A stretch of DNA of 64,000 bases from Paulownia fortunei (Eukaryota; Streptophyta; Magnoliopsida; Lamiales; Paulowniaceae). Positions 22,229-36,126 of the stretch are shown here, piece after piece (position 1 is the first letter of the stretch; each line of letters starts with the position of its first letter). The stretch covers positions 14,253,278-14,317,277 of the forward strand of contig CM033110.1 in the NCBI GenBank assembly GCA_019321725.1, written 5' to 3'. Below the pieces are notes generated by a model. The model worked only from the letters and a program-made list of their open reading frames with translations, was not told the DNA's origin and searched no databases. The translations under genes and the position numbers were made by a program.

Positions 22229-24433
22229 ACAACTTGACATCTCATGCTTGCTACCAAGCTTGCCACCTCAAACTTTCCTTCACTCTTAAGCCACGACCAG
22301 ACCCTCATTTAAGCCATTTTCATCTTCCAAACACACACCTTAAGGTATCCAAGTACTCCAAATTGATTCCAAATTGAAATAAAAGCAAGAAAAGCAAAGG
22401 AGAAGTGATTACCATCAAGTTTAACCTCAAAATCTACATAGGTAACATTTACCTATGGTTTTGCCTTTAGTTTTCAGATTATTCTGAATGGGTTTATTGT
22501 ATATTAAACTTTCAATATCTCTTATAAAAGTGTTACAAAGTTTTTAGATAGACTTTGGTGCACAAAGAAAAGGTTTTTGATGACAAACACTTAACAGGAA
22601 ATACTTATGACAGAAACTGTCATCTTGCTGTTTTCTTGTGTTTTAGGCTTCAAAAGTGTATGCTATGTTGAATAAAACCTATAATTGTCATCATATACAT
22701 GTTTATATATGGTTTAAGAGTATTGGAATAAATTTTCATCAGTTAGAAATTGAAATAGGGCATGATATTGAAGAGATGCTCAAAACTGTCACCATCGAAT
22801 TTTAGATTCTGTCCTATGTGAAGAGAACTAGTTTTACAATATTAAATCTATTAGTTTTGGCAATGATATAACCTGGTTGTCTTGTTTTATATATTATATA
22901 AGTGTGGTGAAAATTTGGGAGTGATTGAATATACTTAAGGGTGTCAAAATCATTAATGTCATGAAGTGCGTAAAACTGTCACGATAGGAAAAATCTATTT
23001 TAGTATGTTGTGAAGGGAGCTGAACTTGGGAAGCTATATCAATGAGTTTTAGTCATTTTATGATATGGTTATATTTTTTTATGTTAGCTAAGTATGATAA
23101 AAATTATGGAGTGAATGAATATGTCTAAAGGTGTCAAAATCATCATGCAAATTAATGATGCAGCAAAAAAATATGAAGTTGTGAATTTGTCCCATTTGGT
23201 TCATTAACATGTTCCAACATAGATGTGGTGCATTTGATCCCTAACATTTAGGGTGATGTTATAAGAGTTATAATACATCTATTAAGTTAGGTTAGTATAC
23301 ATTTAAGATGTCGAATAAAGGTGCGTAAAAGGTTGTATCGGTTATAGTTTCTAAGTGATAAGGTTGTTTAGTTAAATTAAAATTCAAGATCTTTATACTA
23401 CATTAGGTATAATGAACTTGTTACTTGAGGATGGTGATTAATATCTTATATTTTTATAAATTGTTTCACATCTAGGGTTGGGGAGTAACACTTAAGAAAT
23501 CTAGAAGTAACACACAACCGATCAAAGGTAAGTAAAGATTCATTTGTAACTACAATGCAAAGACATAGTAAATGTGTGGTTTATATGTAATATCATAGAT
23601 CATATGTGCATAGCAGAGGACACACATTACTGTCATTCATGTCTATTGAGCATACATACATGGGCATTGGCACGTGTATGCATTATATATAAATATTGTG
23701 ATAAATCTTGCATTACACGGCATGATTTTGAGAAAAGAAAAATATTTTGCTGACCACTGCTAGTGCACTAAAGCATGCATGAATTTGTATGGTTGTATGC
23801 ATGGATTTGTAGGTTTGCGTGCATTGATTTGCATGCGTACGAGTGTGCATGGATTTGCATAGTTTTATGATTATTGGTCATTGGATTATGGCGATGTGCA
23901 AAGCTCTTTTTCCGGTGCATAGGATAGTAGCATTGGTCAGGAGCCTAAGAAAGAAATCATTTTGAGATAAATATTTTGATGCATGAAATTGCATTGTAGG
24001 CATAACATTTTGAGATGCATGACTTGATATTGTGGATTATTCTTTGACATGCATAATATTTACTTGTTGAGCGTTAGTTCATATATTTTATGCATTGTAG
24101 AAGAGTCTAGTGATACTTGATACCATGGACTTACTGGGCAAGTTGTTGGGGTTTCTACAAGTTCTGAGAATCAGTGTATATGGATAACGACCTGTTGGGT
24201 TGTGTTATGGGCATGTTCTAATTTTTACATTCATTATTATTATGTAAATGACTGACTGTATATAAACAATGATTTTTCTATATACATGATTATATGTGAG
24301 AAAATACTTTACTATTTTTCAAAGTGCTACATTTGACAAAAGAATACACACACACACACACATGCACACACATGCACTATCTTGTCAAAATTATTTTTAT
24401 ACCAAATTTATATTTAATGGTGGGGGTGTTACA
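22229..24433 (+). mobile_element. LTR-like DNA, probably the rest of a chromovirus LTR interrupted by the hAT element
   Basis: The stretch ends GGTGGGGGTGTTACA (24419-24433), a typical Tekay/Del LTR end, and no primer site follows. Two related segments of about 190 bp (around 22790-22960 and 22975-23150) share GAATGAATAT- and GGTGTCAAAATCAT-type blocks, so there is an internal tandem duplication. A GCATG-rich region follows at 23770-24070. Downstream at 24345-24362 there is an (AC)9 microsatellite. Sequence before the hAT element (about 18700-18940) probably belongs to the same LTR. Assignment is by general wording only. Confidence 0.38.
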
Positions 24434-24619
24434 TAAATAAATGAATCACACCCCCTATGTTGGATTAAAATCAGGCCAAATATTTAAATATGTGTTGAGC
24501 TTGGTGTTATCACATAGGCCACTATTTGTGCAAATATGCAGTGGCTTAGTAAATCAAACATTTTTTTTGCCAAAGTAAACAATGCCTAAATAAATACTAA
24601 AAAATATGATAATTTCAAG

Positions 24620-26830
24620 TGAACATGTTCACTCACAATTTGTTCTATGTGGATGGCATCATCATTTTTATCAATTCTAATAAGACTGAACTTCAAAGAT
24701 TGATGTCTTTCCTTCAACACTACATTGGGGTCTCTAGATAGCTCATTAATAACTCAAAGAGCTCTTTCATTGTTAGCAAGAAATGCTTTAGATCAATGTT
24801 AGAACAACTCCATCATATCACATGCTTTACTCATAAACCAGTTCTTGTCACTTACGTAGGAGCCCTACTCTATAAAGGCCACAAGAAATGTGTTTCTCTA
24901 ACAGGATCTCATCAGTAAAATGAGAAACTAGCTTCAAGGATGGGAAAAAAATTGCTCTATCCACTGGAGGTAGACTCGTTCTTATCAAAAGCACTTTCTT
25001 TACCATGTCACTTTACCTCATCCAGGTTCTTCAGTCTCCCAAAATAGTGTTGCATACTTTTGAGCAAATAATGGCTAGATTTTTCTGAGGATCCTATGAA
25101 GAACAAAAAAGGATGCACTGGACCTGTTGGGACACCATTTACTCTCACGTGGAGGACATAGGCGTTCTCCTTCAAATTATGGTGGAGGTTTAGATCATCA
25201 TCTTTATAAGCCACATTCGTGAAAAAAAAAATATTGTGGAGGATTTTTCCTAGAATAGTCTGAGTATCAGTCCTTGATAGCATAATTTGGAAAATAATTT
25301 GTAAAGCTAGAAATGTAATTCAAAACAATATGTTTTAGTCTTTGGGTGTAGGAGAAATGTTCTTATGGCATGATCATTGGTTTGGAGATGGTTCGATCTC
25401 CTCTTTCCTTAGGGGAGATACATATGGATTTGAATTAGTGAACTGCTATTAGAAAAAAGAAAATGGAATACTTAGAGACTTTAGCAAGTCATACCTCAAC
25501 ATTGGGTGGATTTGATTTGCAAGGTGCCCATTAGTAGTGAACAGACTGATATTTTGAGATGGAAACTCATGCCTCGTGATGAATTCTCTATTGCATCGGA
25601 CTGGGAGAACATCAGACATGGCAAGGTGAAATAGAATTTGCTTAGAGATTTATAAGGTCCTCACTTCACACTTGCCATGTTGATTTTCTTTTGGAGATTT
25701 GTTCATAATTGGATTCCTGTGGACCTTAGATTGCAAGAGAAGGGTTTTCAGCTTCTTTCTAAATGTCAATGTAGAATCTACACAGCACCTTTTTATCACT
25801 GGTGACTGAACTAGGGAGGTTTGGGAGCACTTCGGCAATATCTTTAACATCCGACGTCCACATACAAATCATCCTACACTTTTTCTCTAATGTTGGAAAA
25901 TTTCTACTCCATTCTTTCATCCCAGATATATACGCATCCTCATCTTTCTTCTCATTCTTTGATTCATTTGGATATAGAGAAATAATTCTAAACACAGACA
26001 TAAAGGCTTTTATTCATCCTGAGTCATCTGGAAAGTTTATAATCATATCTTTCTTTTCTTTAAATGTAGGAAACTTTCTTGGAAGCTTTGGTGAGGAGAC
26101 CTCGAAATGGCGGCACAACTTGGATACCACTTTACCACTGAAAAACAAAAGAAGACACTGCAAATTATTTGGAAAAACCCATAATCGAGCTAGTTTAAGC
26201 TTAACATTGATGGCGCATCTAAAGGCACAGTAGGACAAGCAAGAGCAGTAGGCATTATCAGAGACCATCTAGGCAACATAATTGTTGCATTTCAAGACTT
26301 TATTGGTACATCAACTAGCATTTATGCTGAGATTTTGCACTTAACAGATGACTACAGTTTGCTATAAAACTTGTCATTTCACATTTATGGATCGAACTTG
26401 ATGCATTAGCAGTTATTAACATCATCACATCTTCAGCGTATGGGCACTGGAGATTGCAGGAGCTACTGATAGAAATCAAAAATAACTTGCATCATTTAGT
26501 CACTTCCATTACAAGAGAAGGTAACAAGATTGCTGATTTTTTTGCTAATGAAGCTTGCAACATCCTCGCTTCAAGGATTTTTACAGTGCAACAACTTGCA
26601 GGGACAATTCTTGCTTAGATTGGATTAATTAGAACTTCCCTCATTTAGATACACATGAGTCACACTTATATATCTTTTGTAGAATTATGTATAGGGATAT
26701 CCTCACATAGAGATCACTTATAGTGACTATGTAAAGGAGTAATACTCCTTCCTTGTTTTACTCTTAGTACTCTGGGTTTTAATTTGGCTCCCTTCTATAA
26801 AACAATGTGCACTACTTTTTTTTAAGTGTT
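24620..26830 (+). mobile_element. Non-LTR retrotransposon (LINE) remnant, 5'-truncated and degenerate
   Basis: The 5' part reads, with frameshifts, as the C-terminal half of a LINE reverse transcriptase: a decayed catalytic block (FYVDG where families have F-A-D-D), INNSKSSFIVSKKCF, LYKGHKKCV and RNKLQGWEKKLL. About 25330-25790 corresponds to the zf-RVT-like region (FLWHDHWFGDG). From 26197 a clear plant RNase H domain follows: KLNIDGASKGTVGQARAVG, YAEILHL, then WIELDALAVINII and ITREGNKIADFFANEACN, in two frames. The 3' end (about 26700-26830) has the usual LINE 3' UTR wording but no clear poly(A) or target duplication was fixed. Multiple stops and frame changes; inactive. Confidence 0.75.
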
Positions 26831-28549
26831 ATATATAGGCTGGGATCATTACCTAAATCCCCACCTTGGGTTTTTTTGAATTTAAAAATAAAAAAAATTA
26901 TTTTGTCATTGATTCAAATTCCATCTTCCCCCTACTTACATATCACCGTTGAGGCTGAATGTATTGCTTGTGTAATAAAAAAAGAATATATTTTAATAAA
27001 CAAAAAAACGAAAAAAATACACCAAATTAAAACATAATTCCCGAAATAAGGCACGAAAGTGGGAAAAGTGTTAATTATTTCCTCCTCATTTAATCATTAA
27101 TAAAATTTCATAAATATGGTGAGTTAATAAGTAGAATGAGCTGCTGCTGCAATCAGGGACGGAGTAATATGTCATTAAAACTCAAATGCAAATGCAAATG
27201 CAAATATACTACCGCATATTGACACACATATAATAACCTTTACCGTTATTCTAATAAAAAAAAAAAATAGCTTCTAAATGCAGAAGAGAAGCAATTCTAA
27301 ATATGAATGAGAAGTAATTTAATTTAGCGTTACTTAAAAAATAGAGCTTAAAAAATTTGGAAATCATGACTTGGAAATGAGATTAACTGCAACTTCAAAC
27401 TTCTAAATAAAGTTGTAGCAATAAGTTAATGATTATTTTATTCCATCAATAGCGTGTAGTCCCCTACTAATCTATTCTGAAAAAAAAAAATAGAAAGATA
27501 AAAAAACAATCCTTAGAATAGTAGAAGAAGCTAAATAAATAATCAAGTACTTTTTTATTTTCTCCAATGTTTCTATATTCACAAAACAAAATATGTACAT
27601 CAGAAATAAATAAAAATAATTAAACTTCAAAAAGTTAATCTTAGAACATAGTACTAAAAAAGGATTTACACAGTTACTTTTTTATTTACAATGATTCATT
27701 CACTATTATGATTAAAAACAGAAAGTACAACTCAAAAGTTGGAAAAAAAGTCACGGCAAAAATTATTAAATATTCAATTAACTTATACAATCATAGAAAG
27801 AAAATAATAATAAAACTTCTAAATATTAGTGGAATATCTTTGTACTGATATAAATTTGAAATTTTCTGTAAAACAAATGAGAGACAAGAAATTTTATTGA
27901 GATTAGCCTTTTGATCTCAATTCACTTGATATATTCAAAGTAAAGCTAAACAAAAGCTAAAACTGAAGTAAATAAGTTAGTAATTTTCCACAACCAAAAA
28001 AAATTCAAGTTTAAAAGTTGGTATATAGATGTTTTTGGTAAGAAAAGAAAAAAAGGAAAAAAAAAAGAAAAAAGTACTACTAAATAAGTGAAGACAGCAC
28101 TTAAAGTGGGCAATAATTAAGGGGAACAAAACAAATATGGAAAACGAAATGAGTTGAAGTGAATATTTTTTCAATTAGAACTGAAACCAAAAAATAAATA
28201 AATAGTAGATTTACAAGAATAAAAGAACGATTTATGAAAGTCAATGTCATTGTGCGTGACTTGCGAGTATTGGTATTGCTCAAAATGCTCTCCTTCTAAT
28301 GCTAGCATTTCAGTGGGGAGAAATAAAAAAGAAAAAAGAAAAATATGAAATGTAAAATATATTATATTTCTTTATATAAAATAAACATTAATTTCAAGTA
28401 CGTTTGTAATTGAATATAAGGAAACACATGAAATACATGTATAAATCAATAACTAGCTCCATTAACTACTAACATCTAGATATTTGCTCTCAACTTTGTG
28501 AAAGGGTATTCTTTTTGGGCTGCAAATATTTGGGCGGCCAATAACGTGC
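26831..28549. other. AT-rich intergenic DNA
   Basis: No gene recognised. Small features only: three ATGCAA units at 27184-27204 and many A-rich runs, for example 28046-28075. The open frames here are low-complexity. Confidence 0.5.
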
Positions 28550-30190
28550 CTAAAAGAGATATTTAATATATTCATATGAATTTTTTAGTCAAAATTTATA
28601 AAATATTTATTTTTTTAGTTTTTAATTGATGTGGAACGGAGCATAGCATGACATAGTATATTATTAGTTGTGTTGTGGCTTCTACGGATTAAAGAGATGG
28701 CTTCCATATAAGTAAGTAATACTTTGTCTCATGGGTATAAAAAATGGCTCCCCAGATAGCATTTAGTTCGCGATATTCCAGCTACAATCAACTTTAATAC
28801 CATTTATCATCCCCCAACCAGTAAGCCTACTAAGCATGAGAATTACCTCCAAACCCACCAAGTAAAACTTGAAATTAGGTTATTAAATACTTTCCCAAAA
28901 TAGATATATAATTGATGCATATGGATTTTTTAGTTAAAATTTATAAGGTGTTCATTTTTTTGTGTTTAGTCCATGTGTGATGGCATCGCAGCTTGTCTTG
29001 CCCTAGGCCCACTAGCCTAATAGACATGAGAATTGCCTTCAAACCCATTGAGTGCAACTTGAAATTGAGTTATGAACAATTTGCCAAAAGGGATATCCAA
29101 TGGATGCAAATGTGTTCTTTACTCAAAGCTTATAAAGTATTCAATTTTTAATTTTTTAGTCTATATGAGATAGGTCATCACATCACCCCGTCTTCAAAAC
29201 ACGATGTCCTCGTCAAGGTGTGACACTATCTGTGATTGGTCTTTAAGTATTGGGATTCTAGAGGTGGAAGAGATAGCTCTTGTGCTTATAACACTTTATC
29301 CCATGGGTTCAAGAAGTAGCTCTCACGTGCATAGCATTTTGTCCCTTATAGCACTTAGTTTTCGATATTCCAACTTGCGATCGACTTTGATACCATTTGT
29401 AACACCTCACGCTTACTAGCATGTTGATGCGAGAATTGCATTGAAACCTATCGAGTACAACTTGAAAAAAGACTATGAATAACTATCCAACAGAGATACA
29501 ATAGATGCATATTAATTATTTAGCCAAAGTTTAAAGAGTGTTCATTTTTTAGTTTTAGTCCATATGATTTGGAGCACCATAATTGATCATGCCCCAAGCT
29601 CGGAAGTTCGTTGAACATGAGAATTGCCTCCAAACCACTGAGTGCATTTGAAATTGGGCTACAAACAACTTATTTAAAAGAGATATTTAATGAATGCATA
29701 ACGGTTTTTTAACCAAAATTCATAAGTTGTTCTAATTTTCAATTTTTAGTCCATGTCATGAGTCATCACAATCACTCCTTATTTAAAATGCGACATACTC
29801 ACGACGTGACACAATCCATGATTAGTTGCTAAATATTGGAATTCTAGAAGTGGCTTCTATATATTCAAGAGATGTCTCTTGCACATAACATTTTATCCAA
29901 TGGGATTAAAAGATGATTTCCAACCGTGCAGTACTTTATCCCATATAGTACTTAATTTCTAGTATTCCGATTGGTGATTGACTACAGTACCATTTTTCAT
30001 GTCTTTGGCCCATGAGCCTGTTGGAGGCAAGAATTGATTCCAAACCCACTACAACTTGATATTGGGCTAACAACTTATTCAAAAGGATATCTAATGAATG
30101 TACTTGGGTTCTTTAACCAAATTTATAAGATTTTTATTTTTTAAAAAATTTAATCCATGAGGATAAGCATAACATCACGTGTCTACTTTT
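28550..30190. repeat. Higher-order tandem repeat, period about 590 bp
   Basis: A block resembling AGAGATATxxAATGxATGCA followed by TTTTTTAGTCAAAATTTATAA starts near 28553, 28900, 29090, 29490, 29680 and 30075. Spacings alternate between about 345-410 and about 190, so the real unit is about 590 bp with an internal duplicated part. The long half includes GATATTCCAACT, GACTTTGATACCATTTGT-type and GAGAATTGCCTCCAAACCCA-type blocks. About three units are visible, diverged by perhaps 20-30 percent. No coding potential or known family was recognised. Confidence 0.7.
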
Positions 30191-33100
30191 TTAATCGAAT
30201 AAAAGGATAAATATTGTATATACTTTTATGCTCGAAACCAACTTTCTAATTTGAAATTCCATCTATGCTATTTAATTTAACCCTTTTTTTATTTTACGTT
30301 TTATGTTATGGTTTGTATTATTCTTGTTGCAAGCTAAAAGCAAAATGGGTGTAAATGTAAAATCTTTTAGATATGAGAAGAAAAAAATAAATTAAAAACG
30401 CATCTAAAATTACAATTTTTGGAATTAAATGTATTCTTCTTTCATGTAGAAGTGACAAAAAATGACAATATTTTATATGTTCGTGTGTAACAAGAGTATC
30501 GAGAGGCCCTAAAAAGAATTAGAGTTGATTAAAAATATACTCTCTGGATTTTAGCAAAAATGCTAAAAATAAAATCAGATAAGAAAATAGCCTAAAACGT
30601 CTTCATGTTTCGAAAAAGTCCTGTGAAATACCTCCCATCCGTCAAAGTTAACGGAAATTGTGCAGCATGCGCGGGCTACGCGAAGATGGCTGTAATTTGG
30701 TGGATTTTGACTGGATTGACTATGTTAATTGTCCAATATGCCTTTCCTTATATATACATATATATGTACATGTATCTATAATTTTATATTAAAATATTAA
30801 TTTATAAAAATTAATATATATTTATATAAAATATATTAATTAAAAATAAAAATTTATAGATAAAAAAATACAGAAAAATAACAAAAAAAATACTTAAAAT
30901 TCACAAGCAAATTATAGCAAATAAAATTATGATAAATAAAATTGTGTTGTATAATTTGTTTTAAAAAAAAAACAACCCTGCATAATATCCCTGTTTTTTT
31001 GGTTATGTTATATAATAAATTATTTTTTAACTATAAAATTTTTTCATCCAGGATTGAAGTATTTATATTGTTTATATAAATATTTTCATAAATTTGGACC
31101 TTATAGTTTTAGTAGACTTATATTAAGTTTTATAAATTAATTTGTCTATTATCTTGTGTAGCTCGTGGACTTAGTTTATTATGTCTTATTTTTATTCTAT
31201 CCTATAATGTGGAAGTACCTCTTGAGCTTAGATTGTTGTAGTTTCCGGGATCAATTCCATTGAATAATAATAAAATATGTACAAGGTATATTACTAACCT
31301 TCTAATCTGTTGGTATACATATTATGTAGGCCCAGGATAACTACATAAATACATATTAAGAGATCTAATTATCTTCATGATCTTTAAGCTATTATTGAAA
31401 CCAAGTGGGAGATTGCCAGAATTAATAATTTCAAAATATTAATTTCTTTTCAGTTATGGAAATAAAAGGTTATATATTGCTTTATTACATAAGATAAAGT
31501 ACGTTGAGTAAAAACTAAATAAATTACATGAGATAATACACAATAATAAAAAATAAATGAAGAGGTTACATAAATAGAATTAAATAAGGAAGTGATTGAG
31601 AGTAAGAAACTATGGCAGTAGTATTCCTATTCCTACTTGTCAGGTGAAGAAATGGTTTCAATTTATGAATACCTCTATTGTCACACAAGCAGAAAAAAAA
31701 AAGTTGATAATTCGAAATCAATCATTAAAAAAATAACAAATCAAATGCAAAAATATTATTTTATTTGATAAAATCTGAAATACAATTCGAACTCAACTTA
31801 ATTATTAAAAAATAATAAAATATATAAAAAAAACAAACTATTCGAATTGGAGCTCAAAGACAATTTTTATACCTCCAAATTTCAAACAAATTTAAATAAT
31901 AATGTGTTACTCGATTCAATTCATTTCCACCATATACTCACAAGTGAAGCAACGATAAAAATGCAAGTCAATCACTTATAAACAATTCAATTTTTTGTTC
32001 TTTGAAAATTATTCTTATTATTAAGAAAGCTGGTTATGATAAGAAATCTGGATAAGCAATTTATTTGGTCCAAACTACTTTTGTCTCTGGATACTCATCA
32101 TATCAAGTAAATGATTAGGAACAATCAAAACTTTTGAATCGAACTTCTTTGATTCAACATCACCATATTCTTTTAATGGAGATAGTCTAATCCCCCGCCA
32201 CACACACGCGCACACACACGTATGTCGCTTCTTTAGCAGTGAAAGTAGCTCGCTTCAAGTTCAAGCTGATGTGGATTTTCCGTTAATGAGTATGTGTGTT
32301 TATGAGTTATCTATTATATCTAATAAATTTTCCATTTTGAAATATGGACCTTACATTTTAGGGATATTTTTTCCAGATTGGCTAAGTGCCTTCTGCGTGC
32401 GTTGCATGTATATGGTGGTTTATTTTTATTTATTATGGTTCCATACAAATGTATAGCTGATAATCATACCTCGAGTAAAAATTTAAAAAATAAAATGTAA
32501 TTTATAAAACCATTTATATATCACAAGAACAAGAATGACAGTGGCAACACGTCAACTGAAAAAATTAAAGTTGCTATTATTGATAAAAAAAAATTGTATC
32601 GTCATAATAAAATTTTCACAAGTTCAATATAATGCACAAAATAAAACATATAGATTGTGTTATATGTGTTTTCTCATTCGAATTTATTTGTTTAAAATCC
32701 AGATTGAGCCGTAGTATTGTTATAGTTTAAGTTACACATTTTGGAGAGTTCCATTGTACTTCGAGTGTGTGTATAAAATCTTATACATGCACTCTTGATG
32801 CTAGTCTGATTTCACATTTATATATATACTCGCTTCTAATAAGATTACTCAGTGCACATAAAATTATATTTATATTGTGAATGATTTATTATTATACATA
32901 TATCACTAATAAATACACTACTTTCTGGTGAGTTTGTGAAAAGTTTGACTGTAGCAGAAACAAGTTTATCATTCAGTACTTTAATAATAATTTTGATGTT
33001 ACCAGTGGATATTTTATGACTCGTATTTTTTTTTTTCTTGTAGTGATACATGAATCTTAACATAATACAACATTTAAATTAAATGACAGATACAAACTTA

Positions 33101-33842
33101 CAAATAAAGCATAAACAAGTATAGAAAAAAACAACCCCCCACCCCCAAAATGCCTGTCTGTTAGTACAATTTAATTATCTTAAAAAACCCATCCCTTGTA
33201 ATTTATTGATCATTCTTGTTTACATTTTCCAATAGGGATACATCATATCTACAAGTTCAGAGAATTGTTTAAGGAAACATTGAATAGAATGTTGTATTGT
33301 GACAAGAGAACAGAGAACAAGAGATTTAGATATATCTATGGTCGGTAAGAAGTCGGTATATTGCATAATGGGGCGTGGTGAAGTCATGAAAAACTTGGAA
33401 TTAAGGAAAAAAATTAAATAAATTTAATTGTTAATAAATTAAATAAATCAAAGTTGGCACATGTATGCATGTGAACCCTATCACAAGAGTAAGTTTGACT
33501 AAGCCTTCCACACCTCACAAGCCGTCTACCTATTATACGGCTTCTGTTTCCACTTTCATTTTTTTTTTTTTTATGTCAAAAATTGTGTTTTTTTTATATA
33601 ATTATAATAACATAATAATCGTACTAATTTATACATTCTACGTAATTTCTAAATTTTAGGACTTTGGTACTATGAATTAGTTGATTTGATTATTTTGCTG
33701 AAGGTAATAATAATTAATTAGTTAGTATTTTTTTAAAGTCAATTGAGAAGTATTTAATAGGATAACAAATAAGAAAATTTGAAATTATAGTAACACTATT
33801 TTTAAAAAAAATACTAATATGATAAATTAGTTTAAAGATTAA
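30191..33842. other. AT-rich intergenic DNA, a few traces of old elements
   Basis: No gene was recognised. AAGTGGGAGATTG at 31400-31412 resembles a Copia polypurine tract with no identifiable LTR. A (CA)n run lies at 32200-32219 and AT microsatellite-like DNA at 30750-30860. Open frames such as 32271-32456 and 33465-33659 are short and family-less. Confidence 0.45.
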
Positions 33843-34331
33843 GGGCCTGTTTGGTTTCATTTTTATTTTCAGTATTATCAAGTATATTTTTATTTTTGCA
33901 TTGATTTTTGTGTAAAAATAAAAATATATTTGGATAGAGTATAAAAATATTAACTTTACTGGATTGAAAATAGTATTTTACTGAAAGAGTTATAAGTTAA
34001 CGGGTCTCATTATATTCTTTACGTTTCATCAGTCAAATATAATATTATGTTGATAAATTATTATATAATTTCCTGTGGGTCTCATTATAGAAAGATAAAC
34101 TACTATGTGATTTATTTTTTAAGTATTTTAAAATTAATAAAATATTATATTAAATATTAATAATTTGAGTCTGCTTTATTAAGTAGGTGTGTAGGTTTGA
34201 TACTTATGATTATAGGTATGAAAATAAAACAAGTGGTATTTTTATTAAAAATTGGTAAAATAAATATATTTTCGGTTGTTTAAAATATTATAAAAGACAA
34301 AAATGAGATTTGAAATCAAACCAAATGACTC
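33843..34331. mobile_element. Candidate MITE, about 490 bp
   Basis: It starts GGGCCTGTTTGGTTTCATTT, a common plant MITE opening, and ends in a sequence whose complement begins GAGTCATTTGGTTTGATTTC, so the ends form an imperfect inverted repeat. The interior is AT-rich with no coding potential. No clear target-site duplication was found, so the superfamily is open. Confidence 0.4.
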
Positions 34332-35819
34332 AATAAATAATTTGAATTTATACTATAACGAAAGTGAATTAATAATTTTGTGAGAGAGGGAGTATTTTTT
34401 TGGGTTTCTGTACTTTAGTTTCTTTTTTAAAAAGCAGAAATTAGCACAAAATGTGGAGAAATCAACGCTTCAAAATATAACCTTTCATCCCTCAATATTG
34501 TTATGCATTATTTGGACTTAAATACATATAGCGACGTATCTGTACTCTATAATATAATAGGTTATACATCTTTGTCTTTCTCATCTTATTTTAATTTTTT
34601 TATTTTTTCTCTAAAACAATTTCCAACTTATGTCTTGGTAGGGGTCCAATGCTATTTGATGTTCGATTCTCTCACAATAATTGTAACACAATATTCACAT
34701 ATTTTCTAAAAGTTTTTCAATTATATTAACAAATCGACACAGTAAATTATCATAATCTAATTACGACACCAAAAGCTTCAATGACCGTTTAATGTTTTTA
34801 ATAGGAATTAATCAGCTATATCATTAAATATATTAAAATATAAAAAATTAATTAAATAAAATTGATATTTCTACCTCAAAATACATATCAAATTATTAAA
34901 AATACAATAAAGCAAACTATATCCATATTTTTTTGTGGGATTTGAGCTCACGAGCTCTTAATTTTCCAATTTTATGACGTTAATATTACCACTTCATCAA
35001 AAATTTAGATTCTTTGTTCCAATTTTTATTTTATTATATAATACACTTCAAGAATATAATTAAAATATATGTGATTTACAGTTAAATAATTATTTAGTGA
35101 AATATTTTATATACTCGATCTATATCTCTAACATTAAACAGAAAATAAAATATATAAATATAAACTGCTTGATGAAGGCTTAATCGACAACCTTTTTTTA
35201 ATTATTGTCTGACTTTTTCTAGTAGTCCTAATTTTGCGGAAGACCATGAGTTTATGACCGACTAAATTAGTCTGGACAAGGACAAGAATAATAGTCAATC
35301 TCTCTACTTGTGAAGGGGACCATCTATAGTCATCTCACAATACTCCAAACAACTAATGAACAAACAGATTTTCTTAGTAGGGGCCTTGTATTTTTAATTT
35401 ATTGGCTTAATTAAACTTGATTAATTACTCCAGCATTTCCAGGCAAAAAATTTGGCAAGTTATGGCGTGGGGTAGCTGTGGCCTTTACATTCCAGGCTTG
35501 AACGGTACGCCTTTTTAGTTACATGTCTCCTTAAATTCTTTTATGACATATATAATCTCATAGAATTAACGTGTTATCCATACCTTATGACATATATAAT
35601 ATCATAGAATTAGCGCTTAATTCATATTTTGGTGTATTATTTATTAAATATAATATTTCAATAACCAAAAGATAACATTTAGGACAGTAACAACTTCAGA
35701 ACCCACTAGAAATTTTTTGTTTAGATTTGATTTAAATTGAATTTAATTAATTAAATAACAAATGTGATTATATTTTTTAGTAATAGTTATTTTTCTTAAA
35801 ATTTGATAGCATATTTAAC
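34332..35819. other. AT-rich intergenic DNA
   Basis: Nothing coding recognised. A 44-bp imperfect tandem duplication built on TTATGACATATATAAT lies at about 35540-35625. Confidence 0.45.
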
Positions 35820-36126
35820 TGATGGGCTATGAGCCCAAACCAACCTAAGTCTAAAAGATTCATGAACTCAAGCCTATGAAAACTTTCTAATTTATATTAT
35901 AAATACCGCAAATTCTCATAATTCAATGATACGTAATTTTATTTAGTTTTTATAGTTTTCAGATTATTCATTTTGCTCTGGTTCTAACTTAAGTATCGGA
36001 AAGTTTTTGTCGGGATAACCCCAACGCCCTAACGACTTATGTGTGTCACAAACAAGAACCCACCTAAGAGTTGAAAGATCGCGAGAAGCTGACATTTTAG
36101 AATTTGGATCCATACCAGTTACCACA
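35820..36126 (+). repeat. 5' LTR of the Tat-like element
   Basis: Begins TGATGGGCTATGAG and ends ACCACA; TATA box TATAAATA at 35898-35905. It lacks a segment of about 65 bp that is present in the 3' LTR near 40285-40350. Confidence 0.85.

Noticed and set aside
29204..29419. 71-codon frame in the higher-order repeat
   Set aside because: Not preserved in the other repeat units.
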